From the NCBI GenBank assembly GCA_035610835.1, contig CM069450.1, forward strand, positions 27,959,503 to 28,023,502: a stretch of DNA of 64,000 bases, read 5' to 3'. Below the pieces are notes generated by a model, which had not been told where the DNA came from, searched no databases, and saw only the letters and a program-made list of their open reading frames with translations. This document shows, piece after piece, positions 32,595 through 43,800 of this stretch; within the stretch, counting starts at the first letter, position 1; the number at the start of each line of letters is the position of its first letter. The stretch is from Ophiura sarsii (taxonomy: Eukaryota > Echinodermata > Ophiuroidea > Amphilepidida > Ophiuridae). A program made the translations under genes and the position numbers.

Positions 32595-33070
32595 TAAACC
32601 ATTGTTAATGAAGCAAAATATTGCAGCTATTTCCCATCAATCGCCAAACAAATGGAGATATTTATATCATACGAAAGCTAAAACAGTGCTGATTACAGAA
32701 CTGTTTTGATCATTTTTCTACGATCACTACAAAAAAGTTATGAGTGAATATAATGATGATTGTAATGTCATAAAAAGCTACAAAACAATAAATCATGAAA
32801 ACAGGCTAAGATACATAATTCAATAGAATAACATTGTAAGGTTAATAATACGAGTGACTTAAGTAAGTTTTTGAAGGTGAAATTTCATGCTAGATGATGA
32901 CACAAAGTATTGGAATTTAATTTTCTTTAAAAAAATCTATAAAAAAAACAACATTTTTTTAAAAATATATTTTTAATTTTAATTTTACCCATAATTCCTA
33001 CAGTTCACATTTTGCGACATCCAATGGGTTTTCACAGATCGCATCACAAATGAGGTTTTACAGTGAGATG
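32595..33070. mobile_element. Dispersed element matching 49605-50066
   Basis: Shares GGAGATATTTATATCAT, TGTCATAAAAAGCTACAAAA, GGTGAAATTTCAT and ACATTTTGCGACATCC...GGGTTTTCACAGATCGCATC. Only the right terminus is clear. Confidence 0.8.
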
Positions 33071-33149
33071 GGTCATGACCCATCTCAAGATTACTGATGA
33101 AGGTAAAATGATTGTCTACAGAAATTATATTATTTACTAGGCGGTCACC

Positions 33150-33905
33150 CGGGTTTGGCGGTTCTCGGGTTTGGTGGTTTGTAGAATGCATGCATAAAGC
33201 CCGATCGGACAAACTTTGAAAATTCGACCCCTAGACGACCTTTGACCCCGGACGACCCAAAAAAAGCAAAGCCGTTTTATTTTTCCCACGCTCGACTCGT
33301 ATTCGGGCTTCCCGTCACCGAGTTTAAGCCCGATCGGACAAACTTTGAAAATTCGACCCCTAGACGACCTTTGACCCCGGAAGACCCGACAAACGCTAAC
33401 CCGTTTTATTTTTGCCACGCTCTCCTCGCATCGAGCATTGTGATCACCGAGTTTAAGCACGATCCGACCAACTTCAAAAAGTTGACCCCTAGATGACCTC
33501 TGACCTTGTATGCTCTAGCGAATGCGAACTTGCTCTTGCGGGGACAGAACAAACAGATCACCGAGTTTCTCATCACCGAGTTTAAGCCCGATCGGACAAA
33601 CTTTAAAAATTCGACCCCTACACGACCTTTGACCCCGGACGACCCAAGAAAATCAAAGGCGTTTTATTTTTTCCACGCTCGACTTGTATTCGGGCTTCCT
33701 GTCACCGAGTTTAAGCACGATCCGACCAACTTCAAAAAGTTGACCCCTAGATGACCTTTGACCTCGTATGCTCTAGCGAATGCGAACTTGCTCTTGCGGG
33801 GACCGTGCTGCACCCACCCACCGTGTTTGAATGCCGCCCGACCCCAGGAAGGCGACGAAAAAGCACGCACAGACAAACAGAGAGTAGCGTATTATTATAT
33901 AGATA
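33150..33905 (+). repeat. Tandem-like block of GACCTTTGACCCCGG repeats
   Basis: Five copies of GATCGGACAAACTTTGAAAA / TTCGACCCCTAGACGACCTT about 120-130 bp apart (33207, 33332, 33459, 33590, 33717), GC-richer than the surroundings. It starts at CTAGGCGGTCACCCGGGTTT and ends at AGAGAGTAGCGTATTATTAT. Open frames on both strands follow from the repeat and are not taken as genes. Confidence 0.85.
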
Positions 33906-33921
33906 TTATAATATAGATATT

Positions 33922-34401
33922 ATGCTGGTTCCCTACATCAATGGGCTCCACAAAACTCATCCATAGATGCAGGTACGTACAAATCATGTCGTCACATTGA
34001 ATGAATTGCTGGTATTAAGTTCATGCATATGCATGTCGGGATGTAAAATAATCCACAAATAAATTTGCCGATTGGCACAAAATACACAGTGTCTGCGCCC
34101 ATGTCAGTGTTGGACTTCACATGTATGGCGTATAGCGCGCTCTCGCCCATGACAGCGTCGGACTTCACATGCATGGCGTATAGCGTGATCCCATTGCGCC
34201 ATACCATGGTAAGCGCAACAATGCATTTGGTGTTCGATGAGTCACCTCAACTACAACTTGTGTTGATCGTTATTAGCTGCATGTCACAACAGAGTGACAA
34301 GCTAATGTCTGTGCAGAGTCGGTTCTTGTAATTCATGGAGAAGCCTCATACATGCACCTATGGATGAGTTGGTGCTGGGATCTAGGGTGTAGGGTACCAG
34401 C
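33922..34401. mobile_element. Inverted-repeat element with a 48-bp direct repeat inside
   Basis: Left ATGCTGGTTCCCTACATC and ACTCATCCATAGATGCAGGT; right ACCTATGGATGAGTTGGTGC and GTGTAGGGTACCAGCAT. Inside, CGCCCATGTCAGTGTTGGAC...GGCGTATAGCG is repeated 48 bp later. CATGCATATGCATG is at 34023. Confidence 0.75.
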
Positions 34402-34403
34402 AT

Positions 34404-34598
34404 TCATTTATACCAGTTACTGAAAAAGTGGATTTATTACATTTATTTTCGCGCTTGCTGATTGCGCGAAAATAAAAAAGCGCAAATATATTCATTTTGT
34501 ATATAGGTCTATGTAAGGCAGCTCAAAATCGCAAACTGAAAACAAAGCAAAATTGTTCAAAATGTATGAAGCGTGAAAACTCACAATTTTACAGTACA
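34404..34598. mobile_element. Decayed TACTGTAAAA/TTCGCG element next to the RAD50 exon
   Basis: TTACTGAAAAAGTGG at the left, ATTTTCGCGCTTGCTGATTG with GCGCGAAAAT inside, CACAATTTTACAGTA at the right. It ends 27 bp downstream of the RAD50 donor at 34625 (minus-strand sense). Confidence 0.6.
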
Positions 34599-34624
34599 TT
34601 TCTGCTCCTATATGAACACCTCAC

Positions 34625-34826
34625 CTTAATTTCTCTTTGGAATGTCTGTATAGCAGACTTGAGCTCCGCCTGTTGTTCTTGCAACTTCTCCTCCTGCTGG
34701 ACCAGCATAGTCAGTCTCAGTTTCTCACTCGTGATACTGTTGATGCTCACTTGTAACATCTGAATGCGCTCGGTTTGCTCCTCCACCTGCTGCTGTTTTT
34801 GTTCCAGTTTACGACTCACCAAACCA
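34625..34826 (-). CDS. RAD50: RAD50 exon 19 of window (last one found)
   Basis: 202 bp; acceptor CTTTTAG, donor AAG|GTGAGG. Encodes GLVSRKLEQKQQQVEEQTER and EKLQEQQAELKSAIQTFQRE; aligns with human [20 protein letters not shown] and [20 protein letters not shown]. It ends in phase 0. The next exon (human residue ~907 on) was not found to the left. Confidence 0.93.
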
Positions 34827-37800
34827 CTAAAAGCATATGATGATGAGGCAGATGAAAAAGAAAAGGATTCAAAATCAGGCGAGTATTTTTCCAATCCCTC
34901 CAATTTTGTAAAACTACACACAATCTTTATGACCAAGGGAGATTTGGCACAAACATATTTGAAATCAGTGGCGTATGTAGGATTGTGGGTGTATGTTAGA
35001 GCATGTTTTACACAAAACGTGCTCGAAAAATGGTCCTTGTAAGTTGTAATATTGCCTATACACACTACATCTGGAGAATGGGACGAGGGCACTAATAGGG
35101 CTTGGGGGAGGGGGCACAAAGCGTTTTTTTCTGTCCAACGGTAGCTAGGCCACTGTTTGAAATCCTACAACTACATACTATTTTCTAAAATAATTGGTAA
35201 GGCTTTCATGATGGGAGAATCCATAACAAGTAGAAAGGGTTAAACAAGTATGTCGTGGGATGACTTTATTGATCAACAAAATTATACTCCCACCCCCCCC
35301 CCCTGTACATGCCCAACCAACCCATTTTCTTCCTCAAATCCACAAATTTGATTTTAAAGAAAAACGTTTTTTTATTTTTTTTATTTGCTTTTTCAAACAA
35401 AATTTGAAATTTTGTAAAACCATTTTTGAACAATCGAAAAATGTTGAAAAATCACTAACAATTCCAGCAATTTTGTTGACCCCCCCAAAAAACACACCCC
35501 AAGACCGATCGTATCTGAGAGGTCCGTGCAACCAAGGTTTGTTTTTTCATCGCCTAAACCTATGATTACAGGTCAATACTTATAGAATATCACTATGCAT
35601 TATCGGTCATAATCTATCTAGTTATCCAATCAGAGGGGCTGATATTAACAAACAAAAGAGTACAATCATGTTCATCTGAATCCGAGACGAACATAGTTTC
35701 AAAAGAAAGTACTCACTTCGCTCGCCATCCATGCATTCATAATCTGTGGTTTGCTATATGGAAAATAAACAGCTTTTCAATTGCAATCAATTGGAATTTA
35801 GACCTAGGTTTTGATTGGTTACTTACAGGTTGAGTTCTAGGCTCTGCCTCTCAGAGTTCACCTGCTGAATGGTACGATTTGCGTCTGAAAATATAAGTCA
35901 ATTGTCGGAATCAGAGTACAAATTGATAAAAATCTCTACCCTACTTATGGTGTCAAATGGCATCAAACGTCATCAAATGGCGTCAGACGGCATTACTAAC
36001 GCCAAATTTGGTTTCACTAACGCCAAATTTGGTTTCACTAACGCCAAATTTGGTTTCACTAACGCCAAATTTAGTTTCACTAACGCCAAATTTGGTTTCA
36101 CTAACGCCAAATCGGCATCAGTGATGCCAAATTGGCGTCAGTGATGCCAAATTGGTGTCAGTGATGCCAAATCAGCATAAAAGATTCCAAATCGTCGTCA
36201 GTGATGCCAAATTGGTGTCACAGTATCTATAGAAACTTATGAATAAAGACTAAAATCATGGGTGAAAGGAGAGGAGAATATGGTAGGGGATATTGCTCCT
36301 TCCCTACTTCTCCTAGTGAGCTGTACCTATACCTTAAATGGGTGTGGCATTATTAACCAGAGTCAGTGGTTGATTTAGCAGTCAGCTTCTAACTGAACCC
36401 TTTGTCCTTGGTCCAGGCTTCATCACCCCTTCCTCCTCACCACAAGAATTTCACATACCTGTCCCTGACGGCTGTACTGACTGTGTAGCAATCTTGTGTT
36501 CCAACTCTTTCAGCTCTCCTTGACACCTGTCCATCTGCCATATATCAGACTTCATATCATTACCCCCTCCCCCCCCCCCCCCCCCCACCCACAAGAATTT
36601 CACATACCTGTCACTGACAGCTGCACTGACTGTGTAGCAATCTTGCGTTCCAACTCTTTCAGCTCTCCCTGACACCTTTCCATCTGCCATATATCAGACT
36701 TCATATCATTACCCCCTCCCCCCCCCCACCCACAAGAATTTCACATACCTGTCACTGACAGCTGCACTGACTGTGTAGCAATCTTGCGTTCCAACTCTTT
36801 CAGCTCTCCCTGACACCTTTCCATCTGCCATATATCAGACTTCATATCATTACCCCTCCCCCCCCCCCCACCCACAAGAATTTCACATACCTGTCCCTGA
36901 CGGCTGTACTGACTGTGTAGCAATCTTGCGTTCCACTCCTTTAAGCTCTCCTTGACACCTGTCCATCTGCCATATCGTCGCTAGTCTTTCAAAACCTCGT
37001 ATGTTTTTCCGGCCCTTCAGCATGTATAAAGTAAAACTGCCAACGGTTATGCATAGGAAGAGTTGCTTTATACATGTTCCGGGTCAAGAGAACTGACAAG
37101 GTTTTGATAGATATGATTTTGTCACTTAAAAATGTTTAGAGCAGACCGCCTAATGGTCATACATAGGAAGTATTACTTTATTCATGCTGAAGGGCTGGAT
37201 GGAGATATAAGGTTTTGAAAGAATAGCGACGATATATCAGACTTCATATCATTACCCCTTCCCCCTCTTCCCACAAGAATTTCACATACCTGTCCCTGAC
37301 AGCTGCACTGACTGTGTTGCAATCTTGCGTTCCAACTCTTTCAGCTCTCCCTGACACCTGTCCATCTGCCATATATCAGACTTCATATCATTACCCCCCT
37401 CCCCCCCTCCCCCCCCCCTCCCCCCCCCCCTCCCCCCCCCCCCTCCCCCCTCCCCCCCCCCCCCCCCCCCCCCCCCCCCACACAAGAATTTCACATACCT
37501 GTCTCTGACAGCTGCACTGACTGTGTTGCAATCTTGCGTTCCAACTCCTTCAGCTCTCCTTGGCACCGGTCTATCTGCCATATATCAGACTTCATATCAT
37601 CACCCCCTCCTCCCCCACCCACAAGAACTTCACATACCTGTCCCTGACAACTGCACTGACTGTGTAGCAATCTTGCGTTCCAACTCTTTCAGCTCTCCTT
37701 GACACCTGTCCATCTGCCATATATCAGACTTCATATCATTACCCCCCCCCCCCCCCCCCCACACACAAGAATTTCACATACCTGTCTCTGACAGCTGCAC

Positions 37801-40800
37801 TGACTGTGTAGCAATCTTGCGTTCCAACTCCTTCAGCTCTCCTTGGCACCTGTCTATCTGCCATATATCAGACTTCATATAATCACCCCCTCCTCCCCCA
37901 CCCACAAGAACTTCACATACCTGTCCCTGACAACTGCACTGACTGTGTAGCAATCTTGCGTTCCAACTCTTTCAGCTCTCCCTGACACCTGTCCATCTGC
38001 CATATATCCGGTTTCATGTCGTTGGCAGATCTCTCCTCTTCCTGTAAGAAACTCAACGAGGATTCCTGCTCGGATATGGTGCGTTGTATTTTCTCAATTG
38101 ATGAATTGACGGTGGTCAGCTTGGATTTTACCTCGGGGATCTCGGTAGTTGATAACTTGGTCATCTGTTATAAGTGTATACAAGAAATAATTATTGTCAC
38201 ATTAACAATTGACGGATTAATTGATCCTAACCGGCATGCTTTCTTCTATGCACCTTCGGGCTTCATATACCAATGTACAAAAATTGTGAGTTTCTCAATC
38301 AATTCATAGAAATACAAATTGAAATCAAAGTTGGGTTTTGTATATATTCTGTGCCTTTGTTATTAACTCTTAGAACCCCGAAAGGCACCAAAATAGACCT
38401 TTTGAACAGGTGACATTGATCATATGATTTTGACTGGTCATATGACTTTCCAATCATGTGATGTTTACCCGATGTCAGATGCCTCGTTTCCGCAGGTTTA
38501 CGTTGTGTTTTGATGTCATTTGCTGAAGAAAACTGTCAAAAATAGCACGAAATGGGATGAATATGTTTGCGCAGATAATTCTCAGATAATTCTTATGCAT
38601 TGTAGTACGGTTATGAATAGCAATTTTGGCGATAAAAAACAGAATAAAGCCGATAAAAACTGATGTTTTATTACGAATATCATATTATTACGATGATAGA
38701 GGGCAGTATATCACAATGTAACGATCAATCAGAGGGTGTAAGATAGGGAAATCACTAAACATAGAATTCTCCTTTATTCGTGAAAATAACTCAGGGTGTG
38801 GCTACCGACCCCCGCCAATAACTCAGGGTTCAAGTTGACTTATAGACTTTAAAAAACCCATTCATTATCATAGGAAAAACCTTATACCTGACACAGTGGA
38901 TGTTACCAAACTAAGTCTTGACAGGTTTCAGCTCCAGAGATTTGTTGGGATTTTCGCTTTGTCGGAAACAGATATCTCCTACCCTACTCTAGTAATTTAT
39001 CACAATCCCCTCTCTGGAACCACCCCTTCTACCTCCCCCAACCCAAAATTCAAACCCCAGGTGCTATGGTACATTCCTTTTGACTAGTTAAATTAAGGTA
39101 CGAAGTTTCGCGGAATTGAGGTTAAGAAGGGGAAAAATGCACAAAAAACGTCCAAAACACACAATTTATAAATAGTCTTGAATAAAACAATATAAATAAT
39201 TAAATATTAAAAAACGATACGTAATAAAACCTAAAAATGATGTGTTTTTGTGTAAAGTGTGTTTATTTTGGTTTTATAGATCGTAAAAAAACGTAAATTT
39301 TAAGCTTTCTTGGGGAAAATTACATCACAGAAAAATGCAAAATTTACAAAGCGGAAAAACGCAGAATTTGACAGTTACAAAGCGGTAGACTTCGGGCCTT
39401 AAGTTAAATATCAAGTAGTGTGTTACATGCAGGGTGCGTGCAGGCAACTCTCTTTCAAATTCAAGGACTTTTCAAGGACTTTTCAAGGACCAATAGTTCA
39501 TATTTCAAGTACCCTAAGCAAGCCTTTTGTTAAGTCAAGATGGACCAGGAGCCGGGAATCTGGAAAAAGCGGCTCCTGGTTCTCAAATTTTGGAGAGGAC
39601 CAGGAGCCGCTTTTCCAAGACCAGGAGCCAAGCCTTGAAATAAGCGGAAAATGACCAGGAGCAATTGTTTTTTGAAAACTTCCCCTGGTTCAAGGGAATT
39701 TTTAAAAAGTGAACCATTACAACTAAAATGCACTTTTACATTGTGGATATTAACTGAGTTATAGGCATTTAAACATTTCCTTTAACATAGGCTTTCAATT
39801 GAAAAAAGAAACTTTAAATCCAAATATATCCCTTACCCCAAAGTTTTGAACCACGAAATTGATACGCCCTGAAAGAATAGTTGATTAGACATTTCTAGTT
39901 TTTTTTAAAAATCCCCCCACAACCCCTCCCCCCCCCCCCCCCCCCCCCCCACCAGAAATATTCCATACCCTAACGTTTGTAAACCGTAAAGGTGATATGA
40001 CCTGATAGTTAAGTTGATTAGAAACAGTTTCAGTTTTTGGAAGAACCCCCTCCCCCACCCCCTCCCATCTCTTCCCCTCCATATGCATAACCAATGCACC
40101 ATCCCCTCCCTCTCCTAGGCTACCTCTATTCACTCTCCCCTTTCTCCCCTATTAATCATGCCTGATATGCATTATTTATTCACAGATACTCATTTGCATA
40201 TGAAAGAAATATTTTGGTTGACCTGTTCATGACCTAGGGAAAGGGACATTTTCAGCCAGCACGCACCCTGTACATGTTTATCACACAAGGAATCGCTCCT
40301 TCTCTTACAGTTCACACCCCTCCCTGTTTCCTAACCTTAGGCGACGAAAATACCCAGCCATGTTCTCTGCGGGCCTGACCGACCCATTTACTTCAAATTT
40401 TCTTTCTTCTTTTGTCAAAAATGTCTGCCAAAATGTTGCACTTTTTTTTGCAAATGTTTGACTTTTTTTGTTGCAACTTTTGAAATGTTTAGGACATTTT
40501 TGAAGAAGAAAAAAGATTTTGTAAAAAAAATTCAGTTTCCTAATTTTTTTGAAAATAAATAAAACTTTCACCCTACCCTACCGAGAGGTTCGTCTGTCAG
40601 GAGGCCATAGACAAGACATGAATTACAACATGCAGCGCACTGCGCCACGCGTCATATATGACACGCAAGGTGCTTGGCAACAGGAACGCGTGGCGGGGAA
40701 GAAAAAAAAGAAAAAAGGAACAGACAAGAAGGGCAGGGAGCAGGTAGCCACCAACCGCATACGCGGATGCGGAACTTCTATGAGATTCCTTTGAGGCATT

Positions 40801-43800
40801 GATAGAATTATTACTACTTGCGTCGGGCTCGTGACTCAAACTAGGTTTGAGGTTCATATATTAAACAGTGTGGTAATGTAACATCTTTTTACACAACCGG
40901 ATTAACAGTGCACCGACTTTCTGGTGGAACTCTTGTCCTCCAGCGTATAAAGACATACACCGATCATCGCCATGGACGTCGACCGTCTGGTGGAACACTC
41001 GTCCTCCGGCGTATAAAGACATTCACCGATCATCGCTGTGGACGCCGTCCATCGAACTCTCATCTTCTGGCGTATAAAGACAGTCGCCGATCATCGCCGT
41101 GGGACGTGTACGCTGACAATCTGATAGAACTCTCAGGCTACAGTCAGCGGAACATCAATAACATCTCGCAACCGATAAGTACACTTAACAATAATTTACC
41201 CAGTGATCACTAGACCGCAATCGCGTATAATTGTGTTGCCAGTGTCATAATATGTTGTGTCGAGAGCACGTGTGGTGTAGTGGATAGCATGCCGGTCTCA
41301 CGATGCAAAGGTTGTGAGTTCTGGCCCCGCTACATTCAACTTGTTTGTATCCTTGGGCAAGGTACTTAGTCTCAATTGCTTCGTCGACCCAAGTGAGATT
41401 GGGGAGCTGTTAGGGGATATTACAATCTAAGTGCTGATACTGTGTGTGCGCTCTGTTGGTAGCCTGGTAAATGAAGTCACGTATAAATGGTGGTCCCGTG
41501 CATCGGAAGAGCAATACCCGAGCACATTAAAAGGTTACAGACTCTTTCGTTAAGAGTAGGGGATCATCCCGGTCTGTATCTGTTCACACATCTAACGGAC
41601 CCCAATGGAAATAAGCTAATAGGCTTATTGGGTTATCCAGGGTCGTAGGACCCAAATAATATCATGTCTAGTATATTAAAGTGTTGTTAATCAAGTTTTG
41701 TCTATTGTTAAGTATTTAATTTGAACGCAAGCTAACTCGGCTCGTGACACTGTCCACCAGAAGAACAGGGTGTATATTTGTCGCTTTAGGTGCTACATAC
41801 AACTTACATTGTCTTTGACGGGTTTAAGCTCCATAAGTTTGTTGAGTTTGTCTCTCTGCTGGGTAACCGATCGCTCCTTCTCTTGGAGTTTCGTAGGTGC
41901 TAGACGCAATTTGTCTCGTAACTAGATATCACACACAAATATCGTATGGATTAAATACATGCAGAAGAAACAATAACAAAATAATGGGATATACAACACA
42001 GCCTTCTGAAAAACATAATTCTTTGGTCTAATAACCTTTCTACAGACACGCTGCATGCTTTTGTTTGTTAATTTTTTCAGACCTCAATCGGACACTTAAC
42101 TGAAAATGTGTGATTACAAGTTTTTTTGCATATTGCCCATTTGACCCTAGATGGCATTTGACTACAATATCCACATGTTCCAATCCTATAGTTTAATCAG
42201 TTCCAAATTGGTGAGAAATATGCGCTTTTTATCTCTCCGCGTGCAAAAGTAATCCAAGCGTACGTGCACAATTTTGGCCATACGCATACAATTTTGGCCA
42301 TTATTATGTTTTGAGGTGTCCAAGTGTGGACATAGTTTGACCATTACACATGGTTGCACACCACCAACTACATCTCCCATAGGGTTACACGTGAAATGCA
42401 CAATTTTAAAATGGATATTTCTCGACGTTATAAGAAACTGGTAACTTGAAATTTGGTTTCAACTTGAAGATGAAAGCCATGACTACTAATTCATATATGG
42501 GGGGTAACCGGCATAATTTTGAGCTAGAGCCTTTTTAAAAAGTACGAGTTGAGTTTTCCTGGTCACACGCAATTGTTGATTAAGATTATTGCGTCAGATA
42601 CCGGAAATGACCTGAACACAAATGTCTCTGTTAAAATATTAAAAAATCATCATTGCATCATTTTTTTTGGACCTGAAGAACGCTGACGTGTCTGTCAAAA
42701 TTCACACTATATTAATTTCGCCATAACATGTAGTAAATACCCTAATTTTAAACTGTAATTTACAATAGGTCTCCCGTTTCGGCAAAGAAACGGGCCGGTT
42801 TTGGACTTTTGCCTCAAAGGGGGTAGGGCCAGACGTTATTTAGTGGTGTGAAACCAAATGGGCTCAATCGATTCAATTTTATACCAAACGCATGCATCAC
42901 GCAAGTGATGCACAATGCACTTGTTACGTTCATGTGAGCCTACACCCTTCTGTATTAATTCGCTTAAATGAGGCTCACCAATTTGGAACTGATCAAACTA
43001 TAGTTTCTCACTTATAATAATAAATTATAATTTTTGTCTGTATTTTGATTTTGATAACAGGTATTTACGTAACTTGCGCAAATACATTGATTTTTTTTCT
43101 TCATACATGCGATTGAATCAATTACTAAACAACAATACAAATCAAATTTTAGTCGAGCTATTAGACATTTTTAATGCTCTCTGCATATTTAAGTTTTTTG
43201 CTTTCTGATTGGTTCATGAGCACTAAGAGGTTATAAATATAGTTCTTTATGATACAATGTGGAGGTACACAGTGTTAGGCCAAATAAGAAAACAAGTTTG
43301 TCTCAGAAGAAACCTGAAAAAAGAAATGCAAAATGCGATTAAAAAAAGAAATAGTAAAAAATGCGTAAAAAGCGAAATGCAGGATCTTTTTTAATTAAAA
43401 AAACAACAACATCAGACCGGCTCTGTGAAGCAAGAAAATGAAGCTGAAATAGTACTTCACAATGTGAATTTAAAATTTGATGAAGCATAGTCCAATAAAT
43501 CAATGGAGTCAGTTTTTTTTCTTGAGTTTAATTAGGTTTTTTTTAAATATTAGAAAAAATATGCCATACAGTAAGATGGCTCACACCATCATTTTGTTCA
43601 AGGAAAAAAAGAAGAAGAAAAAAGTAATGCGGTAAATTGCAGATTTTAAAAGTTACGCGCACGGTCTCCAAAATTTTGTAAATACACAGCATTTTCAATC
43701 AAAGTTGCAAGAAAGGCAAACAATTTCCTATTTTTGAGCTCTTGTCAATTTTGAGCTTTACCAGGAGTAACCACCAATCAAATTTACAAGCTGTACTTTA

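Noticed and set aside
33137..33876. Open frames on both strands with repeating KPDRTNFENSTPRRPLTPDD and RGQRSSRGRIFKVCPIGL
   Set aside because: They follow from the tandem GACCTTTGACCCCGG repeat; no start context, splice signals or known family.
34764..35042. 92-codon plus-strand frame and the long 176-codon minus frame
   Set aside because: The plus frame is the antisense of a RAD50 exon; the minus frame runs through the acceptor CTTTTAG into the intron, and only 34625-34826 is coding.
36451..37581. Minus-strand open frames of 60-99 codons with poly-Gly stretches
   Set aside because: They are shifted or chance readings through the RAD50 exon array and its poly-C runs, not separate genes.
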